This document shows, piece by piece, positions 9,452 through 17,838 of a stretch of DNA of 64,000 nt (within the stretch, counting starts at the first letter, position 1; every line of letters begins with the position of its first letter). The position numbers and the translations under genes are program-made. Under the pieces are notes generated by a model. The model saw only the letters and a program-made list of their open reading frames with translations. It made no database searches and was not told the DNA's origin. The stretch comes from Sphaerisporangium dianthi. Its GTDB lineage: Bacteria; Actinomycetota; Actinomycetes; Streptosporangiales; Streptosporangiaceae. Location: the NCBI RefSeq assembly GCF_042654065.1, contig NZ_JBHSFP010000034.1, positions 1 to 64,000 of the forward strand, read 5' to 3'.

Positions 9452-10577
9452 CCTGCTCTCCGGTGAGCGTGCCGCCGTCCGACACCTGGTCGGGGACCAG
9501 GCCCCCGTTTGGGACACCGCCGGCGAGATCCCCGTCGGCATCCTGCGGGAGCTGGGCGCTGCGGGCGTTCTCTGTGCGGAGGTACCGAAGGAGTACGGTG
9601 GTCTGGGCGCGGCCAGCCGGGATAGCGGCGAACTCACCGCGTACGTCGGCAGCTTGTGCAGCTCCTTGCGAAGCGTGATGACCTCGCAGGGCATGGCGGC
9701 CTGGACGATGCGGCGCCTCGGTGACCGGGAGCAGCGGGCTGCGTTCCTGCCAGGGCTGACAGAGGGTCGGCTGGCGGCGGTGGCCTTCAGCGAGCCGGAC
9801 GCCGGCAGCGACCTCAGTGTGATGGACACCCACCTCCGCTTCACCGGCGATACCGTGGTCGTCAACGGGCGCAAGTCCTGGATCACTGCTGCCGCCTACG
9901 CCGATCTGGTGGTCGTTTTCTGCAAAGCAGGCGACGATGGGGCGGTCGTCGTGGTGCCTGCAGACGCTCCAGGCGTCCACATCGAAAAGGTCCCACAGGC
10001 ACTTGGCTGCCGTGCGGCCGGACACGCCCATGTCCAGCTCGACGGTGTGCGAGTGCCCGTGGCGAACGTGCTGGGCGGCGCGGGCTTGTCGCTGCCGTTG
10101 CTGGTCACCACGGCCCTGGCGTATGGGCGGATGTCGGTGGCCTGGGGCTGTGTCGGCATCCTGCGGGCCTGCCTCACCGCAGTGACTCGCCACGCGAGGT
10201 CGCGGGTGCAGTTCGGCAAGCCGATCGCGGAGCACCAGCTCATCGCACGCCGGATCGCCGAGCTTTTCACCGCCGAGCAGGTGGCCACCAGAGCATGCCG
10301 GCACGCGAGCGAATGCTGGGACTCGGGCTCGCCGGACCAGGTCGTCGCCACCGTGCTGGCCAAGTACGTAAGCGCGGCCCGGGCTGCGGAGGGCGCCGCG
10401 TCGGCGGTGCAGGTGCTGGCCTCCGCGGGCGCGTCGGACGGCCATGTTGTGGCGCGAGCACACCGGGACGCGATCCTGATGGAGACGATCGAGGGGAGCA
10501 GTGAGATCTGCCAGCTCATCCTCGCGCAGCACGCCCTTGCCGGCACGGACCCCGCCGACCAGCGGGACGCACAGTGA
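9444..10577 (+). CDS. Acyl-CoA dehydrogenase-like flavoenzyme of methoxymalonyl-ACP biosynthesis
   Basis: From the ATG at 9444 the protein has 377 residues, the normal length for the family; the frame extends further upstream inside the ACP gene but that part is a shadow. Typical segments are AFSEPDAGSD (FAD and substrate binding), YGRMSVAWG, RVQFGKPIAEHQ and the C-terminal AHRDAILMETIEGSSEICQL. In FkbI/Asm15-type pathways it completes oxidation of the aldehyde-level intermediate to hydroxymalonyl-ACP. It overlaps the ACP gene by 8 bp and the FkbH gene by 4 bp. Confidence 0.9.
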   Translation: MLDLLSGERAAVRHLVGDQAPVWDTAGEIPVGILRELGAAGVLCAEVPKEYGGLGAASRDSGELTAYVGSLCSSLRSVMTSQGMAAWTMRRLGDREQRAAFLPGLTEGRLAAVAFSEPDAGSDLSVMDTHLRFTGDTVVVNGRKSWITAAAYADLVVVFCKAGDDGAVVVVPADAPGVHIEKVPQALGCRAAGHAHVQLDGVRVPVANVLGGAGLSLPLLVTTALAYGRMSVAWGCVGILRACLTAVTRHARSRVQFGKPIAEHQLIARRIAELFTAEQVATRACRHASECWDSGSPDQVVATVLAKYVSAARAAEGAASAVQVLASAGASDGHVVARAHRDAILMETIEGSSEICQLILAQHALAGTDPADQRDAQ

Positions 10578-11650
10578 ACGAGCCGATCAAGACCGTGAAG
10601 TGTGTCGTCTGGGATCTGGACAACACTCTATGGAAGGGCACCCTCCTAGAGGACAGCGAGGTGTTCCTCCTCGACCAGGTACGCCCGGTTCTCGCCGAGC
10701 TCGACGCACGGGGCGTCCTTCACGCGGTGTCCAGCAAGAACGATCATGATCTGGCGTGGGCGCGACTGCAGGCGCTGGGCATCGCTGAATACTTCGTGCT
10801 GGCCAGGATCGGGTGGGGACCGAAGTCGAAATCGATACAGGACATCGCCGACCGGTTGAACTTCGCGTACGACACGATCGCATTCGTCGACGATCAACAG
10901 GTGGAACGTGCCGAGGTCGCGTTCCACCTGCCACAGGTGCGCTGCTATCCGGCCGAGCGACTCCCAGAGCTGCCCGCGCTGCCGGAGTTCATCCCGAGGA
11001 CGGTTACGGTCGATTCCCGGCAGCGCCGTCAGATGTATCAGGCGAATCTGCAGCGGGAGGCCGAGCAAGAGGCGTTCACCGGCCCGTCGGAGGAATTTCT
11101 GCGCTCCTTGAACCTGGTCATGCGAATCGGCAGGGCGTCGGAGAAGGACCTGTCTCGGGTTGAGGAGCTGACGCTGCGAACGAGCCAGATGAACGCCACC
11201 GGCGTGTACTACTCGGACGGTGATCTGCGCGCGATGCTGAACGACCCACGGCACGAGGTGCTCACCGTGACGATGAGTGATCGGTTCGGGCCGCACGGCG
11301 CGGTCGGCGTGGTGCTACTGGAACACAACCCGGCCGTGTGGCATCTCAAGCTGCTGGCCACGTCGTGCCGGGTGGTGTCCTTCGGCGCCGGCACGGTGGT
11401 CCTGAACTGGTTGATCGGGAGCGCCGCCGTGGCGGGTGCGCACCTCGTGGCGGACTTCCGGCCCACATCGCGCAACCGGATCATGGAGATCGCCTACCGG
11501 TTCGCCGGGCTCACCGACGAGCCCTGCGGCTGTCTCACCAGGTTGCGGCCGGCCCACGACGCGGACACACAACGGCTGCACCTGACACCGGAGGAACGCC
11601 CGCTGCCCGCCACGATGCGGCTTGAGGCGCCCCGGCCGGCCGTAACCTGA
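10574..11650 (+). CDS. FkbH-like HAD-superfamily protein loading 1,3-bisphosphoglycerate-derived glyceryl onto ACP
   Basis: The 358-residue protein begins with the HAD nucleophile motif VVWDLDNTLWKG (about 11-22), has the SSKND segment of the second HAD motif and AFVDDQQVE near 100, and ends in a GNAT-like C-terminal domain with LTLRTSQMNATG. Family members (FkbH, Asm16, OzmB) take a D-3-phosphoglyceryl group from 1,3-bisphosphoglycerate, dephosphorylate it and load it on a discrete ACP. The GTG start overlaps the previous stop in GTGA. A broken second copy of the same family lies downstream at 12565. Confidence 0.92.
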   Translation: MNEPIKTVKCVVWDLDNTLWKGTLLEDSEVFLLDQVRPVLAELDARGVLHAVSSKNDHDLAWARLQALGIAEYFVLARIGWGPKSKSIQDIADRLNFAYDTIAFVDDQQVERAEVAFHLPQVRCYPAERLPELPALPEFIPRTVTVDSRQRRQMYQANLQREAEQEAFTGPSEEFLRSLNLVMRIGRASEKDLSRVEELTLRTSQMNATGVYYSDGDLRAMLNDPRHEVLTVTMSDRFGPHGAVGVVLLEHNPAVWHLKLLATSCRVVSFGAGTVVLNWLIGSAAVAGAHLVADFRPTSRNRIMEIAYRFAGLTDEPCGCLTRLRPAHDADTQRLHLTPEERPLPATMRLEAPRPAVT

Positions 11651-11678
11651 CAACTCTCTGCCAAGGAGGACCAACACA

Positions 11679-12419
11679 ATGACGATCGATCCGGCCCTCT
11701 GGATCCATCGCTACCATCCGTCCCCGGCAGCCTCGCGGAGGCTGGTGTGCTTCCCGCATGTCGGCGGTTCGGCCTCCGCCTATTTCTGGCTGTCCAAAAG
11801 CCTCGCGCCGGCGTATGAGGTGCTGGCCATCCAGTATCCAGGTAGACAGGAACGGCGGCGGGAGCCGGTCGCGCTGAGTCTGCACGCCTTGGTGGACCAG
11901 GTGTTCGAGGCGCTGCGAGGCCAGGTCGCTCCGCCCTTCGCCTTCTTCGGTCACAGCATGGGAGCACTGGTCGCCTTCGAGGTGGCGCGCCGTTCCGCGG
12001 CCGCGGGCGAGCCGGGCCCGTCCCTGCTGGTGGTCTCGGGGCGTCGCGCCCCGTCAACAGGTCCTGAGAAGCGCTTCGACGTGGACGACGAGAACATGCT
12101 CGTTGCCGAGCTGCGCAGGATGGGAGGGACCGCGGAACAGTTCATTCGAGATGAGGAAGTGCGCGCCATGATCTTGCCCGTGGCCCGTGCGGACTACCGG
12201 GCATTGCATGCCTACGTACCGCAGCCGGACAGCGTGGTGGACACCCCGATCCTCGCGCTCGTCGGCGACAATGACCCGGTCACCACCCTCGAAGAGGCGA
12301 AGGCCTGGAGCGCTCATTCCACGAGTACGTGCGAACTACGAGTTTTCCCCGGTGGCCATTTCTATCTGGAATCGGCGAAAGCCGACGTGAGCGACACGCT
12401 GCGCACCGCACTCAGGTGA
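11679..12419 (+). CDS. Type II thioesterase (editing alpha/beta hydrolase)
   Basis: The 246-residue protein has the PKS/NRPS type II thioesterase pattern: CFPHVGGSASAYFWL near the N-terminus, nucleophile motif GHSMG with Ser93, VGDNDPVT carrying the probable catalytic Asp, and GGHFYL with the His near the C-terminus. AAGGAGG lies upstream of the ATG. These enzymes remove misprimed or stalled acyl groups from carrier proteins. It follows the FkbH gene by 28 bp in the same direction, so it is probably the last gene of the operon, ahead of the hairpin at 12486. Confidence 0.92.
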   Translation: MTIDPALWIHRYHPSPAASRRLVCFPHVGGSASAYFWLSKSLAPAYEVLAIQYPGRQERRREPVALSLHALVDQVFEALRGQVAPPFAFFGHSMGALVAFEVARRSAAAGEPGPSLLVVSGRRAPSTGPEKRFDVDDENMLVAELRRMGGTAEQFIRDEEVRAMILPVARADYRALHAYVPQPDSVVDTPILALVGDNDPVTTLEEAKAWSAHSTSTCELRVFPGGHFYLESAKADVSDTLRTALR

Positions 12420-12485
12420 TCATGGCGCTCCGCGTACGGCAGCCGGTGAGACCCGGCGCTCTGATTCGGGAGCATTGCGACAATC

Positions 12486-12520
12486 CTCCCCGCGATCGCC
12501 GGCACAATGATCGCGGGGAG
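12486..12520 (+). terminator. Terminator-like hairpin after thioesterase gene
   Basis: CTCCCCGCGATC and GATCGCGGGGAG form a perfect 12-bp inverted repeat with an 11-nt loop, 66 bp beyond the thioesterase stop. It lacks a T-run, as is common in actinomycetes. Confidence 0.65.
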
Positions 12521-12564
12521 AACCAGCCGGGCGCGCGTGTGGCGGAGCAGGTGGCCGCCGGCGG

Positions 12565-12771
12565 CGAACGTACCAGGCCGCCTTCCGGCGGGAGACCACG
12601 CAGTCCCGGTTCCCCGATGCGGACTGGGAGTCCCTGCGCTCACTCGGGTTGGGGAAGGCCGTCGAACGCGCCGACGACGCCTAGCTCTCCCGCGTCGCAG
12701 AACTCACCCTGCGCGCCGACCAGACGAACGCTACCGGGGTGCACTACTCCTAGACCGCACTGCGCGAGCGG
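12565..12771 (+). pseudogene. Relic of a second FkbH-like gene (two in-frame TAG stops)
   Basis: Read from 12565 the DNA encodes a segment aligning to residues about 152-222 of the intact FkbH-like protein: YQAAFRRE matches YQANLQRE, and LSRVAELTLRADQTNATG matches LSRVEELTLRTSQMNATG. Two TAG codons interrupt it at 12682 and 12751; each is one transition from CAG. No N-terminal HAD domain or C-terminus remains, and the relic runs into the 3' end of the convergent O-methyltransferase gene. It is either a duplicated and decayed copy of the neighbour or what is left of a separate glyceryl-loading gene. Confidence 0.8.
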
Positions 12772-13440
12772 TCAGCACGCTCTCTTGCGAGCCAATGTGA
12801 TGCCGTCGGCCATGCTGAGCATTGAGAGGTCCACCCGGTCGTCGCCGTGCAGGAAGGCGTTGAGTTCCCGCACCGCCACGGTGTCCGGGTCCTGCGCATC
12901 CGGGTCGATGACCCGCCCGAAGAAGACAGTGTTGTCCACCACGATCAATCCGCCGGTGCGGACCAATGCCAGCGAGCTCTCGTAGTACGTCCGGTAGTTG
13001 GACTTGTCCGCGTCGATGAACACCATGTCGAACGTCGCACCGCCCGTGGTGGCCAGCACTTCGGACAGCGTCTCCCGCGCGTCACCAATCCGGAGGTCGA
13101 TCAGGTCGGCCACGCCGGCCCGCTGCCAGTACGGCATACCGATCGCCGGCCATCGGTGCGTGACGTCGCACGTGACGAGGCGGCCGTCCGGGGGGAGCGC
13201 GCGGGCCATCCACAAAGTGCTGTAGCCGGTGAACGTGCCGATCTCCAGCACCGAGCGCGCCCTGGTCAGGCCGACGAGCAGGGCGAGCAGCTGCCCTTCC
13301 TCCGCCATCACCGGCATGGCCCGCCCCATGGGATAGGTCTCGGTCTCCGCACGCAACTCCCGCAGCACGTCGGTCTCTCTCAGGGACACCTCCCGGACGT
13401 ACGTGAGCAAATCCGGTGCGAATCCTGTCTGACCAGCCAA
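12772..13440 (-). CDS. FkbG/Asm17-like class I O-methyltransferase
   Basis: The best start is the TTG at 13440, preceded by GAAGGG at good spacing and giving 222 residues, the usual length; the frame extends upstream without coding character. It shows the SAM-dependent CCoAOMT-like pattern: EIGTFTGYSTLWMA (motif I), DVTHRW (post-I acidic loop), DMVFIDADKSNYRTYYE with the metal and substrate acidic residues, and GGLIVVDNTVFFGRV. In methoxymalonyl-ACP pathways this enzyme methylates hydroxymalonyl-ACP. It is convergent with the rest of the pathway and lies 13 bp behind the small SARP gene, so it is likely expressed with that regulator. Confidence 0.88.
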   Translation of the reverse strand: MAGQTGFAPDLLTYVREVSLRETDVLRELRAETETYPMGRAMPVMAEEGQLLALLVGLTRARSVLEIGTFTGYSTLWMARALPPDGRLVTCDVTHRWPAIGMPYWQRAGVADLIDLRIGDARETLSEVLATTGGATFDMVFIDADKSNYRTYYESSLALVRTGGLIVVDNTVFFGRVIDPDAQDPDTVAVRELNAFLHGDDRVDLSMLSMADGITLARKRAC

Positions 13441-13453
13441 GATGACACCCTTC

Positions 13454-14323
13454 TCATCGGTGTGTGGTGTATCGGCCCAAGGGGCCCGTGCGGGTCGAGC
13501 GGCCCCAAGGCGCGGACACGAAAACCGGTGCGGTGCCGTCGGGCACGGCCTCGCGGCGCAGGATCGCTTGGTAAAGGGCGGTGAACTCACGGCCGGGTTC
13601 AACTCCGAGCTCCTCGACGAGTGCCTCGCGACCGGTGCGGTAGGCCCGGACCACCGCGGCCACATCCCCATCGTGGTAACACGCCAGCATGAGCTGTCCC
13701 CACGCTCGTTCGCGAGTCGGGTGAACGCTGAGGAACTCGTGCAGCACTGTCCGGGCACGCTCGTAGTCACCCAGCCTGATCAACAGGTCCGCGTACTCCT
13801 CGACCGCCGAGAACCACTGGGCTGTGAGCACCGCCGCGCGAGCACCCAGCAACGCGCCCTGCGCGACATCCTGCAACGGCAGTCCGCGACAGGACAACGC
13901 CGCACGGCGCAGATACGACTCGGCGGCGACCAGATCACCCTGTTGGACCAGGCTCCGGCCGTTCGCCCGATCGGCCTCGAACTCGCGCACGTCGACCGTC
14001 ACGGGTCCGGGACCGGCCGTGTTCAACGCCCAGCCGTTCCCCGTGCTGGTCAACGTACTACCGGCGGGGCCGTGGCACCGGTCCGCGAGCCAGGTCCGCA
14101 CACCTGAGACGTAGTTGCGCAGGTTAGCGGCAGCCGACCTCGGTGGAGAGTCCCCCCAGAGCTCGGCGGTCAGCGTTCCGCGGCTCACCGTCCCGTCGGG
14201 GTTGAGCAGCATCAAGGCCAGTAGCGACCGCTTCTTGCCAGCCGGAGCCGAAACCACACGCCCGTTACAGCGAACCTCCAACGGGCCGAGGAGACCGAAC
14301 CTGATGTGTACCGCCTCTACCAC
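13454..14323 (-). CDS. Small SARP-family transcriptional activator
   Basis: The 289-residue protein has the two-domain SARP architecture of DnrI/RedD: an OmpR-type winged helix (about 5-100; FGLLGPLEV, KKRSLLALMLL) and a bacterial transcriptional activation domain (about 105-260; EELGVEPGREFTALYQAILRRE). It lacks the NB-ARC part present in the other SARP of the cluster. The stop lies 13 bp before the TTG of the O-methyltransferase gene, so the two are probably co-transcribed. Such regulators usually activate neighbouring biosynthetic promoters. Confidence 0.9.
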   Translation of the reverse strand: MVEAVHIRFGLLGPLEVRCNGRVVSAPAGKKRSLLALMLLNPDGTVSRGTLTAELWGDSPPRSAAANLRNYVSGVRTWLADRCHGPAGSTLTSTGNGWALNTAGPGPVTVDVREFEADRANGRSLVQQGDLVAAESYLRRAALSCRGLPLQDVAQGALLGARAAVLTAQWFSAVEEYADLLIRLGDYERARTVLHEFLSVHPTRERAWGQLMLACYHDGDVAAVVRAYRTGREALVEELGVEPGREFTALYQAILRREAVPDGTAPVFVSAPWGRSTRTGPLGRYTTHR

Positions 14324-14449
14324 TCGTCCCCCAGATCACAACTCCACCTGTCAAGCGATCCCCGCCAAAAGGAAATTCGTTCACAGCGATCAGCGTGTCA
14401 CCTCCGTGCAGCCCGTAGCAGAAGTCCGCCTGCGCGAAATCGTTCACGC

Positions 14450-14960
14450 GTTCAGGCAGTCGCACCAGTCGTAACCGTGAGCCGAAATCACCTCCGTACG
14501 CGTACCGGAAAGCGGTGTAGTCGACCTGTACCGACGTCGCTCCGCCCACACGGTCCGTGTGCGCTATCCGCAGCAGCACTCCAGACACGGGAGCGGTCCT
14601 GGCGGCGACTTGGTCCGGCATCTCTACCTGGATCGTCCTGGCGCTGCCGTCCTTGCCGTCTTCCACGCGTACCGGCAAGCCCTCCACCTTGGTCCAGGAC
14701 GTGCCCGACCTGGCCTGCGCCGCCGCGCCGCCGCGCCGCCGCGCCGCCGGCAAGACTCACCTCGGCCGCGCCGCCCGCCGGCCAGGTGACCTCGGCGCCT
14801 GGCGCCAGGCGGAGGCCGCCGCCGGATCACCGGCAGGAGGGCGGGACGGCCGCTCCCGGCGCAGAGCAGGACCGGCCATCGCGGAAGCCGCGCTGGGGAC
14901 GGCGATCGTGCCGGCGGGCCCGGTTCCCGCCGGGAACACCGCGAGCGCCGTCCCCGCGCC
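14450..14960 (-). pseudogene. Remnant of an RHS/YD-repeat protein N-terminal region
   Basis: On the minus strand from about 14753 the frame reads WTKVEGLPVRVEDG, then VSGVLLRIAHTD, VQVDYTAFRYAYGGDFGSRLRLVRLPE. This is characteristic of the extracellular region before the RHS repeats in large actinobacterial RHS proteins. The upstream part (14757-14939) continues in a different frame, and no RHS repeats, core or toxin tip follow. It is therefore a frameshifted and truncated relic of a secreted polymorphic-toxin-type gene. Confidence 0.65.
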
Positions 14961-15881
14961 ACCGCCAGGTTGGGCATGTATCTGCTACCCCGTGCGCATA
15001 GCCACCTCCATGCCGGTGGCCACATCCCCTTCGCTCAGGCCGTCGCTGGATGCGCGCAAGGCAGCGGCCATCAGAGATGATTCTCGTTCAGTCCCATCTG
15101 CCGAGTTGATCATGTATCCCGGCCCCGCGATGGTGCCTGAGGGGCAGGTTGAGACCGGTCGCCGACGTTGGCTGGTGTCACCGGTGGCACCGAGTCGTGA
15201 CCGGGGAGATGGTGCTCGTCGTTGGTGTGGGAGCGCTCTTGTTTTCGAGTATGCCGAGCCCCGCTCAGCGGCCGGTAGTCGTTCTCTGCACGGTTCTGGC
15301 GATTTCTTGCACGGTCACGTGGGACTCGCGTGCCTGGCCGGCAAGTGGTGCCACTGCCGGATTGGGCGGCTGAGGCGCTGCGCGTGCACACCCAGAAGTA
15401 CAAGGCGTTGGTGTGGTGGCCACCGCGCTATGGCGTTTGAGCCGGTTGATACCGCACTCCGCCCCTGGAGCCGGGCTCGGGTCCGGCACTGATCCTCATC
15501 GAGCAGCCCAGCGATCACCTGCTCAGGCTGCACTCCGCAGCCCCCGGCACTGTTCCATAGCCATCACTCTTCGGACCGAACCGGTCCGAAAAATACGCCA
15601 CAAGACCCTTACCAGCGAAAACACCTCGAGCAACACCCGACCAAGCTGCACCGACACCACGTCTATGCGTCAATCAGTGCGACGCCGACACCAAGCGGCC
15701 TTCCCCAAGCGTCGTAGGCGAGACCATCGCCGACAAGACGATGAAAGGCGCTCACAGAAGTAATAAATGTGCCGACCCCTGATCATCATTCGGGGCGGAA
15801 AGGCTTACCGGACGAACACAGTGACTGTGGCTGACTATTTTCGGCTCGATAACGCGTCGGGCTGGACGGGGGTGTCCACAA
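14961..15881. other. Gene-poor decayed region
   Basis: About 0.9 kb has no frame with convincing coding character. Several short frames on both strands are rich in Arg, Ser and Pro and have no ribosome binding sites. One short plus-strand run near 15354 (LPDWAAEALRVHTQKYKAL) looks protein-like but stops after about 28 residues. It may be the decayed left part of the mobile-element region. Confidence 0.5.
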
Positions 15882-16880
15882 ATGGTCATTAAGGAATTCA
15901 GGACCGATGATCTGGCCCCTGAGGATCGCTTTCCCCTCTGGTTGGAGATGGCATCGCAGACCTATGTGCCGTCTCGGATCCGGAGTGACAGCGAAGCCGA
16001 CTTCCAGGCGTCGGTGAGGGTGCTGGATTGTGCCGGGGTGCAGATATCGGTACTGACTCACCCGATGGTGCGCGCCGAGCGGACCGCGAGGCTCGTCCGG
16101 CAGTGCGATCCCGAGGTTTACCTGTTCCTACTCATGGTGCGTGGTGGCGGGGGGTTAACCCAAAGCGGCCGAAACGCATTCTTCGGGGCGAACCACTTCG
16201 TCGTCATCGATTCTTCGCGGCCATACCAAGGATGGCGATCAGCAGAGGACGGCGTCAACGAGGCCGTGGTCGTCCAGGTCTCTCGCGCGTCGCTGGGCCT
16301 GCGCTCCACCACCGTCGGACGGCTCGCCGCGGCACCCTTCTCCGCCAAGAAGGGCATCGCCGCCGTGCTGGCCGGCCACCTCATTGAGCTGATGAAGAAC
16401 GCCGGCGACTACACCAGCGCCGACACCGTCGCTCTGGGTGCCGTAACGGTGGACCTGATCGCGGCGGCCTGCGCTCACCAACTCGACGCGACGGCGTGCC
16501 TGTCGCCCGAGGCGCGGGAACGGGCTCTGCTCGCCCGGATTCACTGCTTCATCCAGGACAGGCTCGGTGATCCCGCCCTTAGGGCGGACCTCATCGCGGC
16601 CGCTCATCAAATTTCTATCCGGCACCTGTACAAACTGTTCGAAGGCCAAGGCATGACCGTCGCAGCCTGGATACGCCACTCTCGACTGGAACGGTGCCGC
16701 CACGACCTGGCCGACCCCGCCCTGCGCTCCCGTCCGATCCAGAGCATCGCGACCCGCTGGGGCTTCACCGGCGGCACCCACTTCAGCAAGATCTTCCGCG
16801 CCGCATACGGCATGTCACCCAACGACTACCGGCATCGAAACAGCACGACGCAGGTGGTCTCGACGACGGCCGAATCCTGA
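15882..16880 (+). CDS. AraC-family transcriptional regulator
   Basis: The 332-residue protein has an N-terminal AraC-binding-like sensory domain (about 1-190) and a C-terminal double helix-turn-helix (about 225-325): ISIRHLYKLFEGQGMTVAAWIRHSRLERCRHDL, in which the first helix pair is recognisable, followed by IATRWGFTGGTHFSKIFRAAYGMSPNDYR. A TTA leucine codon occurs at 16155-16157; in streptomycetes TTA makes expression depend on the bldA tRNA. The gene stands alone between decayed DNA and a recombinase relic. Its target is unknown; the nearby biosynthetic cluster is only a guess. Confidence 0.9.
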   Translation: MVIKEFRTDDLAPEDRFPLWLEMASQTYVPSRIRSDSEADFQASVRVLDCAGVQISVLTHPMVRAERTARLVRQCDPEVYLFLLMVRGGGGLTQSGRNAFFGANHFVVIDSSRPYQGWRSAEDGVNEAVVVQVSRASLGLRSTTVGRLAAAPFSAKKGIAAVLAGHLIELMKNAGDYTSADTVALGAVTVDLIAAACAHQLDATACLSPEARERALLARIHCFIQDRLGDPALRADLIAAAHQISIRHLYKLFEGQGMTVAAWIRHSRLERCRHDLADPALRSRPIQSIATRWGFTGGTHFSKIFRAAYGMSPNDYRHRNSTTQVVSTTAES

Positions 16881-17099
16881 CCCCGTGGCGGCGGGTGGGT
16901 CCAAGGAGTCGTCGCAACACTGCTGCTCAGCAGCGAGTTCAGATGAGATCGCCTTCCCAGTGTCCCGGAACGGCGCGGTCGTCGGCCTCGGCGGGTCACT
17001 GGCTGATCAGCACCTCGGGGGCCACGTGGCCGCCGGCCTTCTGCCGGGCGCGTGCTCGCGGCACCCGCAACGCACTCCCGGTGCGCAGGCACCCGGCCG

Positions 17100-17313
17100 G
17101 TTGTCCCGCAGGATCGTCGGCAAGGACCGGTCACCGCGGGAGATGCGGCACAGCTTCGTCTCTCTGTCTCGGACGAGGGCGTCCCCTTGGAGGACATCGC
17201 TCGTCTTGTCGGCCACAGCGGGACGGCCGTCACCGAGGCCGTCTACCGCAAGCAGATCCGGCCCGTGCTCCTGGGCGGCGCCCAAGAGCACGGATCGCAT
17301 TTTCAAGGGGTAG
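17100..17313 (+). pseudogene. C-terminal relic of a tyrosine recombinase (integrase)
   Basis: One frame reads DRSPREMRHSFVSLS, then after a frameshift another frame continues DEGVPLEDIARLVGHSGTAV, TEAVYRKQIRPVLLGGAQ, and the first frame resumes at DRIFKG. It aligns with the end of the intact integrase of element A (SPRELRHSFVS, VPVEDISDLVGHVS, TVYRHEIRPAL) and keeps the Arg, His and Tyr of the active site. It ends 75 bp left of the first att copy, exactly the relation the two intact integrases have to theirs, so it marks a third, decayed element. Confidence 0.85.
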
Positions 17314-17341
17314 TCACCCGGTTAGTCACTCAGAAACGAGG

Positions 17342-17371
17342 AAGGGTGTCACGTGATCTCGTGACACCCTT
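17342..17371 (-). terminator. Hairpin between integrase relic and att copy 1
   Basis: AAGGGTGTCACG and CGTGACACCCTT are a perfect 12-bp inverted repeat with a 6-nt loop. Similar hairpins lie at the corresponding place in elements A and B. Confidence 0.7.
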
Positions 17372-17387
17372 GCCAACCAGGTGATAC

Positions 17388-17433
17388 CTGGTCGGGACGA
17401 CAGGATTTGAACCTGCGACCCCTTGACCCCCAG
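17388..17433 (+). repeat. att copy 1 (46-bp duplicate of tRNA-Pro 3' part)
   Basis: These 46 bp are identical to 45920-45965, covering the tRNA-Pro sequence from the anticodon loop to the CCA end. Identity ends at CAG in the anticodon loop, so this is not a functional tRNA. An imperfect continuation carries GGGGGTC (17453-17459), inverted relative to the GACCCCC at 17425. It is the left boundary of element A. Confidence 0.92.
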
Positions 17434-17838
17434 CCACGAGCCAAGGGTCTGAGGGGGTCCGACGAAGTCGAACGGGGAGCCTCCCGCCTGTGGAAACTTC
17501 TGGGGCGGTACGAGGCGATCTGGCGCGGCCTAAGGCCGCTGGCTCCCCAGCCTGGCTCCCCGGAACTCGAACTCATGCCATGCCTTGCTGTCCACAGCGG
17601 CTCGTGGGGACATACCCGCAATAAACGACAGTACGGCGGCCAGACCGCCAAAGGTTGTAAATCGCCCTTTCGGGAAACAGAGGTATGTAACGATACTTGT
17701 AGCCCAGCAGGGCAAGCACCATGCCAAGGAGAAGTACATGACTCACAACCGTTCCCCTGAAATAGAAGTCGATGTTTTATAGCCGAGAAAAGCTTAAACT
17801 GCTATAATTCGACCCCATGCAGACCCAAGGAGAGAATT
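17434..17838. promoter_or_regulatory. Left end of element A and leader of the NACHT gene
   Basis: About 400 bp between att copy 1 and the NACHT gene becomes AT-richer to the right. A perfect TATAAT is at 17803-17808 with no clear -35 at 17 bp, and AAGGAGAG precedes the ATG at 17839. A minus-strand frame (17739-17530) could encode a 69-residue protein with two hydrophobic stretches; I do not count it as a gene. Confidence 0.55.

Noticed and set aside
17530..17739. Minus-strand frame with two hydrophobic stretches near att copy 1
   Set aside because: There is no ribosome binding site, and a competing frame over the same DNA also looks partly protein-like; evidence is too weak to call a gene.
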